The translations under genes and the position numbers were made by a program. Shown piece after piece: positions 19,701-28,188 of a stretch of 38,747 nt of DNA. Positions within the stretch are counted from its first letter, which is position 1. Each line of letters opens with the position of its first letter. The stretch comes from JAPHTQ01 sp046484535. Its GTDB lineage: Bacteria > Pseudomonadota > Gammaproteobacteria > Thiohalomonadales > Thiohalomonadaceae. Location: the NCBI GenBank assembly GCA_046484535.1, contig JAWOIT010000057.1, forward strand, positions 1-38,747. The letters run 5' to 3'. The notes beneath the pieces are model-generated. The model was not told the origin of the DNA. It saw only the letters and a program-made list of their open reading frames with translations, and searched no databases.

Positions 19701-20030
19701 ATGAAGATTCAGCAGCTGCTGCACCAATGGGAACAGCGCACAAAAAACAACCAGCCTCTTCATGAATTGACCCTGCGTCTTCCTCGCTATGAGCTGGCCA
19801 AGGTGCATGCCCTGCAGGAGATGTATCCGGGCCAGGGGACGGACGAGCTTCTCAGCGAATTACTGATCGTCGCCCTGCATGAGCTGGAAGCCTCCTTCCC
19901 CTATATCCAGGGCGAGAAGGTGGTGGCCGAGGACGAAAGCGGCGATCCGATCTTCGAGGACACCGGCCCCACGCCACGCTTTATCGAATTGACCCGTAAA
20001 CACGCCGCCCGCCTGCAATCGACCGATTAA
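19701..20030 (+). CDS. Conserved gammaproteobacterial small protein (109 aa)
   Basis: A hydrophilic cytoplasmic protein of 109 residues with a strong ribosome binding site (GGAGGG) before the ATG at 19701. It contains LRLPRYELAKVHALQEMYPG, reminiscent of a ribbon-helix-helix or small helical fold, then LLSELLIVALHELEASFPYIQGEKV and GDPIFEDTGPTPRFIELTRKH. I recall close relatives in Pseudomonas and other gammaproteobacteria that carry names such as pilin assembly or pili tip component, without a mechanism I can support. There is no signal peptide, so a cytoplasmic role is more likely than a pilus part. It follows moaC by 65 bases and may be co-transcribed. Confidence 0.75.
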   Translation: MKIQQLLHQWEQRTKNNQPLHELTLRLPRYELAKVHALQEMYPGQGTDELLSELLIVALHELEASFPYIQGEKVVAEDESGDPIFEDTGPTPRFIELTRKHAARLQSTD

Positions 20031-20138
20031 GTTGTCGTCCCCTCGGCTGCCCACCCCCCGGATAGCTTCGCGCCCAACCGAAGAAATTCTTGTTTAGCTG
20101 ACTGACCGGCGAGACAGAGTCATACTCCGCTCCTTACA

Positions 20139-20732
20139 TCACTCGATCCGGCAGGCCTCGTCGAAGCTCAGGCGAGGGCCGCGTGGATAGAGTTTGTCGG
20201 TAGAACCGTAGCCCAAAGCGCAGATGAAATTGGCCTTGACCTTGCCATCCGGAAAGAAGGCCGCCTCCAGTTTGCTATTGTCAAAACCGGACATGGGACC
20301 GCAGTCCAGCCCCAGCGACCGGGCCGCCATGATCAAATAGGCCCCCTGCAGGGCGCTGTTGCGCATGGCGTTCTCCTCGATCTTCTGCTGCTTGCCGGCA
20401 AACCAGGAGCGGGCATCGGTGTGAGGGAAAAGTTTGGGCAGTTTTTCGTAGAACTCCAGGTCCATGCCGATGATCGCCACCACCGGCGCGGTCATCGACT
20501 TCTCCACATTCCCCTCATTGAGGCTCGGCTTTAAGCGCGCCTTGGCCTCCTCGCTCTTGACGAAAACGATTCGCGCCGGGCAGCTGTTGGCGCTGGTGGG
20601 CCCCCACTTCATCAGCTCGTAGAGCTCATGCAGCAGCTCATCACTGACCTCCTTCTCCTGCCAGGCGTTGTAACTTCGCGCCTCGCGAAACAGCTGATCC
20701 AGTGCCTGATCGGTTAGGGCTTGGGAAGTCAT
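20139..20732 (-). CDS. rutE: RutE-like malonic semialdehyde reductase (nitroreductase fold)
   Basis: A 197-residue FMN-dependent nitroreductase-family protein very close in motifs to E. coli RutE: YELMKWGPTSANSCPARIVF, LPKLFPHTDARSWFAG, GPMSGFD, and PRLSFDEAC at the end. RutE reduces malonic semialdehyde to 3-hydroxypropionate in pyrimidine breakdown. None of the other rut genes is nearby, so here it may detoxify aldehydes more generally. AAAGGAGAGC precedes the ATG. It is divergent from mutH. Confidence 0.9.
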   Translation of the reverse strand: MTSQALTDQALDQLFREARSYNAWQEKEVSDELLHELYELMKWGPTSANSCPARIVFVKSEEAKARLKPSLNEGNVEKSMTAPVVAIIGMDLEFYEKLPKLFPHTDARSWFAGKQQKIEENAMRNSALQGAYLIMAARSLGLDCGPMSGFDNSKLEAAFFPDGKVKANFICALGYGSTDKLYPRGPRLSFDEACRIE

Positions 20733-20841
20733 AAGCTCTCCTTTTGTTGTGATGATTGCGATTTACCCCTGAGTTGGGGGTGCCTGCAGTGCGCTTCAAG
20801 CGCAGCTGGACAGCTTCGGCATCTGGCCCCATCATACGGGC

Positions 20842-21525
20842 ATGCATGTATCGCCTCTTTCCCCACCGCAAAGTGAAGCAGAACTGCTGCAACGCTGCCA
20901 CGACATCGCCGGACTTTCGCTGAAGCAGCTGGCCGAGCGTCTGGCCCTCACCGTTCCAAAAGATCTCCGGCGACACAAGGGCTGGGTCGGTCAACTGGTC
21001 GAACGGGTGCTTGGGGCCGATGCCCAGTCATTGGCCGAACCGGATTTTCGCGCCATCGGTGTAGAGCTTAAAACCCTCCCTGTGGACAGTAGCGGATTAC
21101 CCCGCGAGTCAACCTACATCTGCACCGTACCGCTGGAGGAAGGGGTGGAACCGGACTGGGAGAGCAGCTGGATCTGCCGCAAACTCTCCCGGGTGCTTTG
21201 GTTGCCGGTAGAGGCTGATCCCGCCATCCCCCTGGCTGCACGACGCATCGGCAGCGCCCTGCTTTGGAGCCCCGATGAGGAGGAGCGCACGCTACTTCGA
21301 CAGGATTGGGAGGAGTTGACGGAGATGATCTACATGGGCGAACTGGAGCGAATCACCGCACGGCTCGGTACGGTGCTGCAGATTCGGCCCAAGGCCGCCA
21401 ACTCGCGGGTGCGCTGTCGCAGTGTCGGGGCGGACGGCGAGGCGATCCTCACCAATCCGCGAGGCTATTACCTGCGCCCGGCCTTCACCCGGCGGCTACT
21501 GGAACGCCACTACCATGACAAGTGA
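20842..21525 (+). CDS. mutH: DNA mismatch repair endonuclease MutH
   Basis: A methyl-directed nicking enzyme of the MutHLS system, cutting the unmethylated strand at hemimethylated GATC. The 227 residues carry the active site Asp68, Glu75 and Lys77 (PDFRAIGVELKT, matching D-x6-E-x-K) plus the structural stretches RRHKGWVGQLVERVLG and LRQDWEELTEMIYMGE. MutH occurs mainly in gammaproteobacteria with Dam methylation, so the genome is expected to encode Dam, MutS and MutL. There is no clear Shine-Dalgarno sequence before the ATG; two overlapping ATGs occur (ATGCATG) and only the first is in frame. Confidence 0.95.
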   Translation: MHVSPLSPPQSEAELLQRCHDIAGLSLKQLAERLALTVPKDLRRHKGWVGQLVERVLGADAQSLAEPDFRAIGVELKTLPVDSSGLPRESTYICTVPLEEGVEPDWESSWICRKLSRVLWLPVEADPAIPLAARRIGSALLWSPDEEERTLLRQDWEELTEMIYMGELERITARLGTVLQIRPKAANSRVRCRSVGADGEAILTNPRGYYLRPAFTRRLLERHYHDK

Positions 21526-21601
21526 CGCCAATATCGCTCACAGCAAAGGGGGGAGAAGGGGGTGCTACCCCCCCCCGCCGGGTTGGATTGATGGTGGGAT
21601 A

Positions 21602-21841
21602 TCAGCCTTTTTTGAGCATATCGAGCAACTGGTCCTTGAGGTGTAACCGCTTCTTTTTCAGCTCCTCGGTATACTCATCGGCAGGGGTCTCGATCTCCTG
21701 CTCGATACGACGGATCTCGTGGTCCACTTCATGGTACTCGTCGAACAGCTTGGAAAAGTGCTGATCGTTGACCTTCATCTCATGGATCTTATTCCGATAA
21801 TCCGGCAGTTCATGGACCAGGTCATGGTGTTCGCCAAACAT
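21602..21841 (-). CDS. YdcH-like DUF465 protein
   Basis: A 79-residue, highly charged, all-helical protein typical of the YdcH/DUF465 family: FGEHHDLVHELPDYRNKIHEMK, HFSKLFDEYHEVDHEIRRIE, then a Lys/Glu-rich helix ending MLKKG. Function is unknown; the family is small, cytoplasmic and often dimeric. I take the ATG at 21841, which is well spaced from AGGAGAG, rather than the GTG two codons upstream, which would lie too close to it. It converges on mutH. Confidence 0.88.
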   Translation of the reverse strand: MFGEHHDLVHELPDYRNKIHEMKVNDQHFSKLFDEYHEVDHEIRRIEQEIETPADEYTEELKKKRLHLKDQLLDMLKKG

Positions 21842-22215
21842 TTTCACTCTCTCCTCTTGGTAATGAATAAATCTCTCAGGGGCTGCTCTTCCCCATTAGT
21901 CTCTTCTCCGCCCTTACTTTATCGGCAAAGGCCTTACCACGGGAAGGGCACGGTTGTATCGCGTATATTTTTCTAGCTTTTCCGGGATACAGTGCGTATA
22001 GTTGCCCCCTGCGCAAGGAGTGCGTATCTACCGTCCCTGACCTCCCGCCGTGATGTTCACCGCCCAAGGGTTAGCGACAACCCGACCCGACCTACCATCG
22101 GGCGACATTGGACAACGGCGCCTACCCCGGTCAACCGGGGCGCGAACTTATCACCGATCCGGGTAACCACCCGCGTCTTTATTTCCGTCCCGCAGAGGAT
22201 GGATAAGGAGCTATT
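21842..22215. other. Long intergenic/leader region of rhlE
   Basis: 374 bp without a gene. Two direct copies of GTGCGTAT (21992-21999 and 22020-22027) flank TTGCCCCCTGCGCAA. Closer to rhlE are two stable hairpins: CCCGA/TCGGG near 22085-22102, and CCCCGG-TCAA-CCGGGG at 22125-22140. A long structured 5' leader would suit cold- or autoregulated expression of a DEAD-box helicase. No clear -35/-10 pair was found. Confidence 0.4.
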
Positions 22216-23529
22216 TTGTCTTTCACAGACCTTAATCTCGACGAATCTTTACTGCGCGCCATCAAGGCCTGCGGTTTCGACACCCCTTCCGATATCCAAA
22301 AAGAGGCGATTCCGGTCGCCCTCGAGGGCAGCGACCTGATGGCCTCCGCTCAGACCGGCACCGGCAAAACCGCCGCGTTCGTTCTGCCGGCGCTGCAGCG
22401 ACTGCTCAACAACAATCCCGCAGCGGGACATGGACCACGGGTTCTTATCCTCACCCCGACTCGTGAACTGGCCACACAGGTGACCGAAGCAATACGAGAC
22501 CTGGGCAAGTTCAGCCGACTGCGATCCGCAACCGTGGTCGGCGGCATGCCCTATCCGCCGCAAATCAAGATGCTGCGCCAGCCGCTGGACTTGCTGGTAG
22601 CCACCCCCGGTCGCCTTATCGATCACTTCGAGCAGGGCCGCCTGGACTTCAGCCGACTGGAAGTGCTGGTGCTGGACGAGGCCGACCGTATGCTCGACAT
22701 GGGTTTTGTCGAGGACGTGGAACGCATCGCCGCCGCTCTGCCCGAGCAGCGTCAGACACTGCTCTTCTCCGCCACCCTGGAAGGCGAGGTGCGCAAGGTC
22801 TCCCGTCGCATTATGAACGATCCCAAGCGTATTCAAATCGCCGGAGTGAAGGTCAGTCACGACTCTATCGAGCAACATATCCACCAGGCCGATGATTTCC
22901 GCCACAAACAGGCGCTGCTGTCTCACCACCTGGAGCAAAAGGCGGTAAGCCAGGCGGTAATCTTCACCGCCACCAAGCGCGGCGCCGACGACCTCGCCAA
23001 AAAGCTGCGCGAACAAGGGCATCGCAGTGCGGCACTTCACGGCGATATGAGTCAGGGGGCACGCCGACGCACCGTCGAGCGGATGCGCCGCGGCCAGTGC
23101 CGCGTCCTGGTCGCCACCGATGTGGCCGCTCGCGGCATCGACATCAAGGGAATCACCCATGTGTTTAACTTCGACCTGCCCATGGCCGCCGAGGACTACA
23201 TCCACCGCATCGGCCGGACCGGCCGCGGCGGGGCCTCCGGTAACGCCTTCTCCCTGGTCGGACCGCAGGAGTGGGACAAGGTGGCGCGTATCGAGAAGCT
23301 CACCGGAACCAAGCTCAACCGCATGATTCTGGAAGGTCTCGAACCCCGCCACCCGGAACCCAAGCCCTTCGCCCAGCGCGGCAAGCGTCGTCCGGGCGGC
23401 GGTGGTGGTTATGGCCAGAAACGCCGCTTCGGCGGCAAGCCCGGCGGGAGTGGTCGCAAACCTGCGATTCATCATAAGCGGCCAACCGGCGCCGGCCGTC
23501 CGCGCAGTGCCGGGAGTGGGCAGGGTTAA
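22216..23529 (+). CDS. rhlE: DEAD-box RNA helicase RhlE
   Basis: An ATP-dependent RNA helicase involved in ribosome assembly and RNA turnover. The 437-residue protein has the full core: Q-motif GFDTPSDIQ, motif I AQTGTGKT (45-52), Ia PTRELA, II DEAD (154-157), III SAT, IV-V FTATKRG and ATDVAARGIDI, VI HRIGRTGRGG. The C-terminal ~60 residues are rich in Gly, Arg, Lys and Pro (RPGGGGGYGQKRRFGG), an RNA-binding tail. The protein starts at a TTG with AAGGAG six bases upstream, as the family begins MSF. Its neighbours are peroxiredoxin and cold-shock genes. Confidence 0.94.
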   Translation: MSFTDLNLDESLLRAIKACGFDTPSDIQKEAIPVALEGSDLMASAQTGTGKTAAFVLPALQRLLNNNPAAGHGPRVLILTPTRELATQVTEAIRDLGKFSRLRSATVVGGMPYPPQIKMLRQPLDLLVATPGRLIDHFEQGRLDFSRLEVLVLDEADRMLDMGFVEDVERIAAALPEQRQTLLFSATLEGEVRKVSRRIMNDPKRIQIAGVKVSHDSIEQHIHQADDFRHKQALLSHHLEQKAVSQAVIFTATKRGADDLAKKLREQGHRSAALHGDMSQGARRRTVERMRRGQCRVLVATDVAARGIDIKGITHVFNFDLPMAAEDYIHRIGRTGRGGASGNAFSLVGPQEWDKVARIEKLTGTKLNRMILEGLEPRHPEPKPFAQRGKRRPGGGGGYGQKRRFGGKPGGSGRKPAIHHKRPTGAGRPRSAGSGQG

Positions 23530-23570
23530 GACTGTCGTCTTTTCCACTGTCCAATCCGGCGGCAGGGAAT

Positions 23571-23602
23571 AAAAAACCGGGCTTTTGAGCCCGGTTTTTT
23601 TA
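23571..23602 (+). terminator. Rho-independent terminator of rhlE
   Basis: AAAAAACCGGGCT-TTTG-AGCCCGGTTTTTTT forms a stem with T-runs on both strands. It lies 42 bases after the rhlE stop and could act in both directions. Confidence 0.92.
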
Positions 23603-23706
23603 TGCTTGCGCGTATGTCGCCGCGACTGCATGGTTGGAACGGTACACCATCGCTGCTGTGCAGATTGTATCGCCACGCGGTACAAACACAACCTTCGCGC
23701 GGACAC

Positions 23707-23739
23707 AAAAAAGCCGGGGCTTTCGCTCCCGGCCTTTTT
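23707..23739 (-). terminator. Rho-independent terminator of the peroxiredoxin gene
   Basis: On the minus strand GCCGGGAGCGAAAGCCCCGGC folds into a stem followed by TTTTTTG, about 45 bases beyond the peroxiredoxin stop. The plus strand also has a T-run after the stem, so this too may be bidirectional. Confidence 0.8.
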
Positions 23740-23785
23740 ATATTCAGGGATGAGATGCGCAGGAACAGCGCCTCACCCTTGAAAC

Positions 23786-24391
23786 TTACAGCTTCTCGGC
23801 GTTCTCCGCCAGGTACTCGGCAACACCCTCGGGGGTGCCCTTCATACCCTGGTCGCCCTTGTTCCAGCCGGCAGGGCAGACTTCGCCGTGCTCTTCGGTG
23901 AACTGCAGGGAGTCGACCATACGCAGCATCTCGTCGATGTTACGGCCGAGCGGCAGGTCATTGACCACCTGGTGGCGGACGTTACCTGCGGTATCGATGA
24001 GGAAGGAAGCGCGGAAGGCGACGCCGGCCTGCGGGTGCTCCACATCGTAGGCCTGACAGATGGCGTGGTTGATGTCGGCCACCAGCGGGTACTTCACCGC
24101 ACCGATACCGCCGTCTTTGATGTCGGTGTTACGCCAAGCGTTGTGGGTGTAGTGGGAATCGATGGAAACACCGATTACCTCTACATTACGCTTCTTGAAC
24201 TCCTCGATGCGGTGATCGAAAGCGATCAGCTCGGAGGGGCAGACAAAGGTGAAGTCCAGCGGATAGAAAAAGATAACCGCGTACTTGCCTTTGATGTGTG
24301 TCTTCAGGTTGAAATCGGGAACGATTTCGCCACTGGCCAGTACAGCATTCGCGGTAAAGTCGGGGGCCTCGCGGCCTACTAATACGCCCAC
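23786..24391 (-). CDS. Typical 2-Cys peroxiredoxin (AhpC/Prx1 type)
   Basis: Reduces hydrogen peroxide and organic peroxides. The 201 residues have the peroxidatic Cys51 in FYPLDFTFVCPSE and the resolving Cys172 in EVCPAGW, the pattern of typical 2-Cys peroxiredoxins in the AhpC/Prx1 subgroup. The C-terminal tail EGVAEYLAENAEKL includes the YL motif that in eukaryotic relatives favours hyperoxidation. It starts with a GTG preceded by AAGGAGAG. No AhpF partner is next to it, so thioredoxin is the likely reductant. A sigma-70-like promoter lies about 60 bases upstream. Confidence 0.95.
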   Translation of the reverse strand: MGVLVGREAPDFTANAVLASGEIVPDFNLKTHIKGKYAVIFFYPLDFTFVCPSELIAFDHRIEEFKKRNVEVIGVSIDSHYTHNAWRNTDIKDGGIGAVKYPLVADINHAICQAYDVEHPQAGVAFRASFLIDTAGNVRHQVVNDLPLGRNIDEMLRMVDSLQFTEEHGEVCPAGWNKGDQGMKGTPEGVAEYLAENAEKL

Positions 24392-24447
24392 TATTCACTC
24401 TCCTTATTTTTGACATTAAACAAAACAACCAAGAAATTATGTCGGGT

Positions 24448-24476
24448 ATAGTACGCCGACCATTCCCATCAATCAA
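24448..24476 (-). promoter_or_regulatory. Sigma-70-like promoter for the peroxiredoxin gene
   Basis: On the minus strand TTGATT and TACTAT are separated by exactly 17 bases. Transcription would begin near 24440, giving a leader of about 50 bases. Confidence 0.55.
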
Positions 24477-24646
24477 TAGGGTCATTTTGGCAAAAATAAA
24501 CGGGGAGACGAAGGTTTTTCCTCGCCCCGGGTATGGCCTGCCATGGAAAGTGTTGCCCGGGCGGTGCGCCACATTCCCGTTGCGCCTTATGCGGCGACTT
24601 CGCCGCCTTCGGCAGGCATTAAATGGAGTGAAAAGAGCGGTAACAT

Positions 24647-24674
24647 CAGGCCCCCGTCGAACCACAGGGGCCTG
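24647..24674 (-). terminator. Hairpin downstream of the cold-shock gene
   Basis: CAGGCCCC and GGGGCCTG pair as an 8 bp stem with a 12-base loop, 21 bases after the cold-shock gene stop. Only a short T-rich stretch (CTCTTTT) follows further on, so it is a weak terminator candidate. Confidence 0.45.
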
Positions 24675-24695
24675 TGAAGCAGGAAGGCCGGTAGG

Positions 24696-24902
24696 TTACT
24701 CTGAAACGCTGACCTGGGTCGCCTGAAGGCCCTTGGGGCCCTGCTCGACCTCAAAGTCCACGTTCTGACCTTCATTGAGAGTGCGGTACCCTTCGCCCTG
24801 GATTGCAGAGAAATGCACAAAGACATCCTCCCCCCCCTCGGACGGTGCAATAAAGCCGAAACCCTTGGTGTTGTTAAACCATTTAACTGTACCAGTACGC
24901 AT
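24696..24902 (-). CDS. Cold-shock domain protein (CspA family)
   Basis: A 68-residue single cold-shock domain that binds single-stranded RNA/DNA and melts secondary structure. RNP1 is KGFGFI (13-18) and RNP2 is VFVHF (27-31), with GTVKWFN at the N-terminus and GPKGLQATQVSV at the end. TTGAGG lies ahead of the ATG. The promoter candidate gives a leader of about 100 bases, as in cold-inducible csp messages. Whether this copy is cold-induced or constitutive cannot be told from the coding sequence. Confidence 0.95.
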   Translation of the reverse strand: MRTGTVKWFNNTKGFGFIAPSEGGEDVFVHFSAIQGEGYRTLNEGQNVDFEVEQGPKGLQATQVSVSE

Positions 24903-25013
24903 AAGCTAAACCTCAAACAAATTAAAACACGTATCCTTGCGAGCCCTTTTTTCCACTCAAGAGTGCACGAGCACCTACTCCACCCCAAGCGTAAAAACGA
25001 GTACGCAAAATCG

Positions 25014-25042
25014 AGTATAACCCCTGAATCAGGCACTGACCA
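25014..25042 (-). promoter_or_regulatory. Sigma-70-like promoter for the cold-shock gene
   Basis: On the minus strand TGGTCA and TATACT are spaced by 17 bases, next to an AT-rich stretch (TTTAATATTTAAAATA) that could serve as an UP element. The predicted 5' leader is about 100 bases. Confidence 0.5.
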
Positions 25043-25163
25043 CGATATTTTAAATATTAAAATTTCCTAATATTCCAATCACTTACGGTCACTGAAATAG
25101 CCGGGGTGACGCAGAACACCCCAATTTCGTAAAATGCAGCAAACCCTACGGAGAACGACCGCC

Positions 25164-26366
25164 ATGACCATCGGAACCCCGCTATCACCCACCGCCACCC
25201 GCGTGATGCTGCTCGGCAGCGGTGAGCTGGGCAAAGAGGTAGTTATCGCCCTGCAGCGGCTGGGCGTGGAGGTGATCGCGGTGGATCGCTACGAAAACGC
25301 GCCGGGCCATCAAGTGGCGCACCGCGCCCATGTGATCGACATGGCCGATGCAAAGGCCCTGCGGGCGCTGGTGGAACAAGAACGGCCTCAACTCATCGTG
25401 CCTGAGATCGAGGCGATCGCCACCGAGGAGCTTGCGCGCATCGAAGCCGATGGCCTGGCAACGGTGATCCCTACCGCCCGCGCCACCCGGCTGACCATGA
25501 ATCGCGAGGGTATTCGCCGTTTGGCCGCCGAGGAACTGGCGCTGCCCACCTCTAACTACGCCTTTGCCGAGACCCTCGCTGACATGGAGGCTGCCATAGA
25601 CGCCGGCATCGATTACCCTTGTATCGTCAAACCGGTCATGTCCTCCTCAGGCAAAGGCCAGTCCACTCTTCACGACGCGGACGGGCTCCAGGCCGCCTGG
25701 AACTATGCCCGTTCCGGTGGACGGGTGGACCGGGGCCGGGTCATCGTCGAGGAGATGATCGACTTCGACTATGAGATCACCCTGCTGACGGTCCGGGCGA
25801 AGAACAGCGCCGGTGAGATCGAGACCCATTTCTGCGCCCCCATCGGTCACCGCCAGGAGAAGGGCGATTATGTGGAGAGCTGGCAGCCCCAACCCATGAA
25901 CACAAAAGCTCTGGAACAGGCACAGGAAATCGCCCGCACCATCACAGGCAGCCTGGGCGGTTGCGGGCTGTTCGGAGTTGAGCTGTTCGTCAAAGGGGAT
26001 ACGGTGTGGTTCAGCGAGGTCTCACCACGGCCGCACGATACAGGCATGGTGACCATGGCCACCCAGTGGCAAAACGAGTTTGAATTGCATGCTCGGGCGA
26101 TTCTTGGGCTGCCTGTTTGCACCGAGCTGCGTAATGCCGGCGCCAGCGCGGTGATCTATGGCGGACTTGACGAAAAAGGCGTCGCCTTTGAAGGGGTCGC
26201 CGAGGCGTTGTCGGTTGCCGGCAGTGAACTTCGCCTCTTTGGCAAACCCGAGTCGTTCGAATACCGCCGCATGGGAGTTGCTCTGGCCTACGGGAAAGAC
26301 ATTGAGGAGTGCCGTCAGCGGGCACGGCGTGCGGCGGCAAAAGTGCGTCCGACAAGCAACAACTGA
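25164..26366 (+). CDS. purT: Formate-dependent GAR transformylase PurT
   Basis: Uses formate and ATP to formylate glycinamide ribonucleotide in purine synthesis, a folate-independent alternative to PurN. The 400-residue ATP-grasp protein follows E. coli PurT closely: RVMLLGSGELGKEV, VPEIEAIAT, LTMNREGIRRLAAEEL, CIVKPVMSSSGKGQ (ATP loop), HFCAPIGHRQEKGDYVESWQP and FSEVSPRPHDTGMV. I chose the ATG at 25164, which gives the family N-terminus and has GGAGAA upstream; an in-frame start at 25134 adds ten residues. It is a single gene. Confidence 0.96.
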   Translation: MTIGTPLSPTATRVMLLGSGELGKEVVIALQRLGVEVIAVDRYENAPGHQVAHRAHVIDMADAKALRALVEQERPQLIVPEIEAIATEELARIEADGLATVIPTARATRLTMNREGIRRLAAEELALPTSNYAFAETLADMEAAIDAGIDYPCIVKPVMSSSGKGQSTLHDADGLQAAWNYARSGGRVDRGRVIVEEMIDFDYEITLLTVRAKNSAGEIETHFCAPIGHRQEKGDYVESWQPQPMNTKALEQAQEIARTITGSLGGCGLFGVELFVKGDTVWFSEVSPRPHDTGMVTMATQWQNEFELHARAILGLPVCTELRNAGASAVIYGGLDEKGVAFEGVAEALSVAGSELRLFGKPESFEYRRMGVALAYGKDIEECRQRARRAAAKVRPTSNN

Positions 26367-26410
26367 CTTGATTAGATATCTGACGGCGCGAGCGGTTACA
26401 TCTAGACAAC

Positions 26411-26433
26411 AAAAAGGGCGCTTGAAAGCGCCC
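26411..26433 (-). terminator. Rho-independent terminator between convergent genes
   Basis: GGGCGCT and AGCGCCC pair around a 4-base loop. On the minus strand the stem is followed by TTTTTGTTG, which ends the 127-residue protein gene; it may also stop purT transcripts. Confidence 0.75.
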
Positions 26434-26464
26434 GTTAAAAGTCGTTTATTGCGACAAACACGCC

Positions 26465-26848
26465 TTAAGCCCGCTTACGCTTTTGCCCTCCACCGATCAT
26501 CCGTCTCAGTAGTGACGGACTATCGCCTGCGGCGGCCGGGGATACATTCCTGAGTATGCGTACCAGGGAGCTCTCGCCACCGGCCTCCATTGCCGGGTTA
26601 TAGGCCCCGCCACCCTGGGTATCACGAATCGAACAAATAATGCCCGCCTGATCGAATTTTTCCACCAGCATCTGAGCATCCACGGAACTGTTACAGCGCT
26701 TCAACACCACCCGTTCACTGCCTAGCAAACGATTGGCCTTGTCCTCATTTATTCCCAGGGAAAGCACAAGATTGCTCTTAACCGTTGCCGCATCCTGTCC
26801 CGGCTTGAGCCTGCCCGTATAGATTACCTGGTAGCGTTTTTCACTCAT
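26465..26848 (-). CDS. Conserved small protein of unknown function (127 aa)
   Basis: From the ATG at 26848 the product has 127 residues. The first ~75 form a compact alpha/beta unit: YQVIYTGRLKPGQDAATVKSNL, LGINEDKANRLLGSERVVLKRC, VDAQMLVEKFDQAGIICSIRD. I recall the same pattern (a 'V-x-G-x-L-x-G' strand, then 'V-x-x-x-L', then 'K-x-x-F-x-x-A-G') at the N-terminus of various gammaproteobacterial membrane proteins of unknown role. Here it stands without a membrane domain, and the C-terminal part is Gly/Arg/Lys-rich and probably disordered. It has one or two free cysteines. Function unknown. Confidence 0.65.
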   Translation of the reverse strand: MSEKRYQVIYTGRLKPGQDAATVKSNLVLSLGINEDKANRLLGSERVVLKRCNSSVDAQMLVEKFDQAGIICSIRDTQGGGAYNPAMEAGGESSLVRILRNVSPAAAGDSPSLLRRMIGGGQKRKRA

Positions 26849-27130
26849 GGCGGCGTCTCTCTTGTTCTGTTTTCTTACTTGATCAGGCAAAACAGCCACG
26901 TTGAGAGTAACGATGAACGAACTTCGCTTTTATATCTGTGACAGAGTTTTCAGATTTTTACACACACAAATCGAGAGTGTGATGGAATTATCAATTTTCC
27001 ATCCCCAGTCACCGAATTTTCGCCGATACCCCGGAAATACCGCCCCCTCCCTTGCCTTATTCTACTGACACGTATAGCAACAACCCTAAGCGCTTCTTGC
27101 CGCCAAACCTGCAACAAAGCAGCCACACCT

Positions 27131-28129
27131 TTACCCAATTGGAGGGAGGCGCTCCATCAGATAGCAAAGGCAGTCCTGGCGGATAACCTCCTTGTTGAGC
27201 GTGAGCATCGAAGGCATCACCGGCAGACGGGTTTTAAAACGGCTGTTATCTCGCTCAAAATATTGCCCCGCCACATCCTTGCCGCTTTCATCCCACGCCT
27301 CCAGCCTGGCCGCATCCGAGCCAATCCTGGCCAGCTCGGTGCCTGCCGGCAGTTCGCGGAAATTCATGTGATCCAGATCATCCGGCAGAATCACATCTGC
27401 GGCCCCATCGCTAAAGCTGAAACTTACGCTCTGCGGCACCTTGACGGTAGCTACCGTGTGATACAGCTCATAATCGGTCATGGGCACAGGATGCTCGGGA
27501 AAGTGATCCAAGTGCAGCGCCGCTTCGACAAACTCCACCGCATGCTCGGTATTGTGGCTCAGGCCCGCCTTGCCGCACTCCACCGTCACCGCCGGACAGA
27601 TTTTGCCGAAGGCCATCGACTGGACGGTATCCGGTTTGGTGAAGTAGACGACGGTACGGCTGAACAATGTCGCCAGCTGAAGATAGGGCTGCTGCAGGAA
27701 ATTGATGCAGGCGTAGTGGGGATTCAGGCCGGTATTGTTATGGATATCGATACTGGCGAAAACCTGTCGCTCCTGCATGATCGCAACAAGCTGTTGCGCC
27801 ATGCGTGCCTCCTCGCTCTCTCCCCCGGCCCAGATGCGGTTGTAGTCCGGTTTACCGTTGATATGGCGCACCCCTTCGCGTCCCGCCTCTACATTGCCGA
27901 TAAACAGTGAAAGCGACCGGGGCAGGGTTTTCTGTGCATATTTTTTCAGCAGCACCCGCATCGCCTCCCAGCCGGTATCCTCATTGCCGTGCAACAGCAC
28001 CGAGACAAACAGCGGTCTTTGATGGCGACCCGGCAAATGGATCAGGGTCGGCCCGTTAAGTTTCTCGTGCAGCCGCGTGCCGGGTAACTCAAGCAAACCA
28101 TCGGGAATGGCATTCAGTTCTGTCAGCAT
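27131..28129 (-). CDS. Succinylglutamate desuccinylase/aspartoacylase-like zinc hydrolase
   Basis: A 332-residue member of the M14-type AstE/ASPA superfamily. Zinc ligands are His47 and Glu50 (LLHGNEDTG) and His130 (SIDIHNNTG); the catalytic Glu is 184 (VTVECGK). The RIWAG segment after NGKPDYN is a typical substrate-arginine region. The C-terminal ~110 residues form the beta domain. Such enzymes remove an acyl group from an N-acyl amino acid. No arginine succinyltransferase pathway genes are nearby, so an AstE role is doubtful. GGAGAAAG precedes the ATG. It lies downstream of a GCS2-type ligase on the same strand. Confidence 0.85.
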   Translation of the reverse strand: MLTELNAIPDGLLELPGTRLHEKLNGPTLIHLPGRHQRPLFVSVLLHGNEDTGWEAMRVLLKKYAQKTLPRSLSLFIGNVEAGREGVRHINGKPDYNRIWAGGESEEARMAQQLVAIMQERQVFASIDIHNNTGLNPHYACINFLQQPYLQLATLFSRTVVYFTKPDTVQSMAFGKICPAVTVECGKAGLSHNTEHAVEFVEAALHLDHFPEHPVPMTDYELYHTVATVKVPQSVSFSFSDGAADVILPDDLDHMNFRELPAGTELARIGSDAARLEAWDESGKDVAGQYFERDNSRFKTRLPVMPSMLTLNKEVIRQDCLCYLMERLPPIG

Positions 28130-28188
28130 TCTTTCTCCATCACAGCCTATTTATTGCACTAGCCACGGACCACACGGAAGGCCCGGAC

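Noticed and set aside
22249..23706. Minus-strand 485-residue frame
   Set aside because: Antisense to rhlE, whose helicase motifs are unmistakable; the frame exists because of high GC content and codon bias.
26913..27068. Plus-strand 51-codon frame starting MNELRFYICDRV
   Set aside because: A weak GAGAG lies upstream, but codon use is AT-rich and unlike the neighbours and no fold or membrane segment is seen.
26950..27138. Minus-strand 62-residue frame
   Set aside because: Overlaps the end of the aspartoacylase-like gene, with poor start context and no recognisable features.
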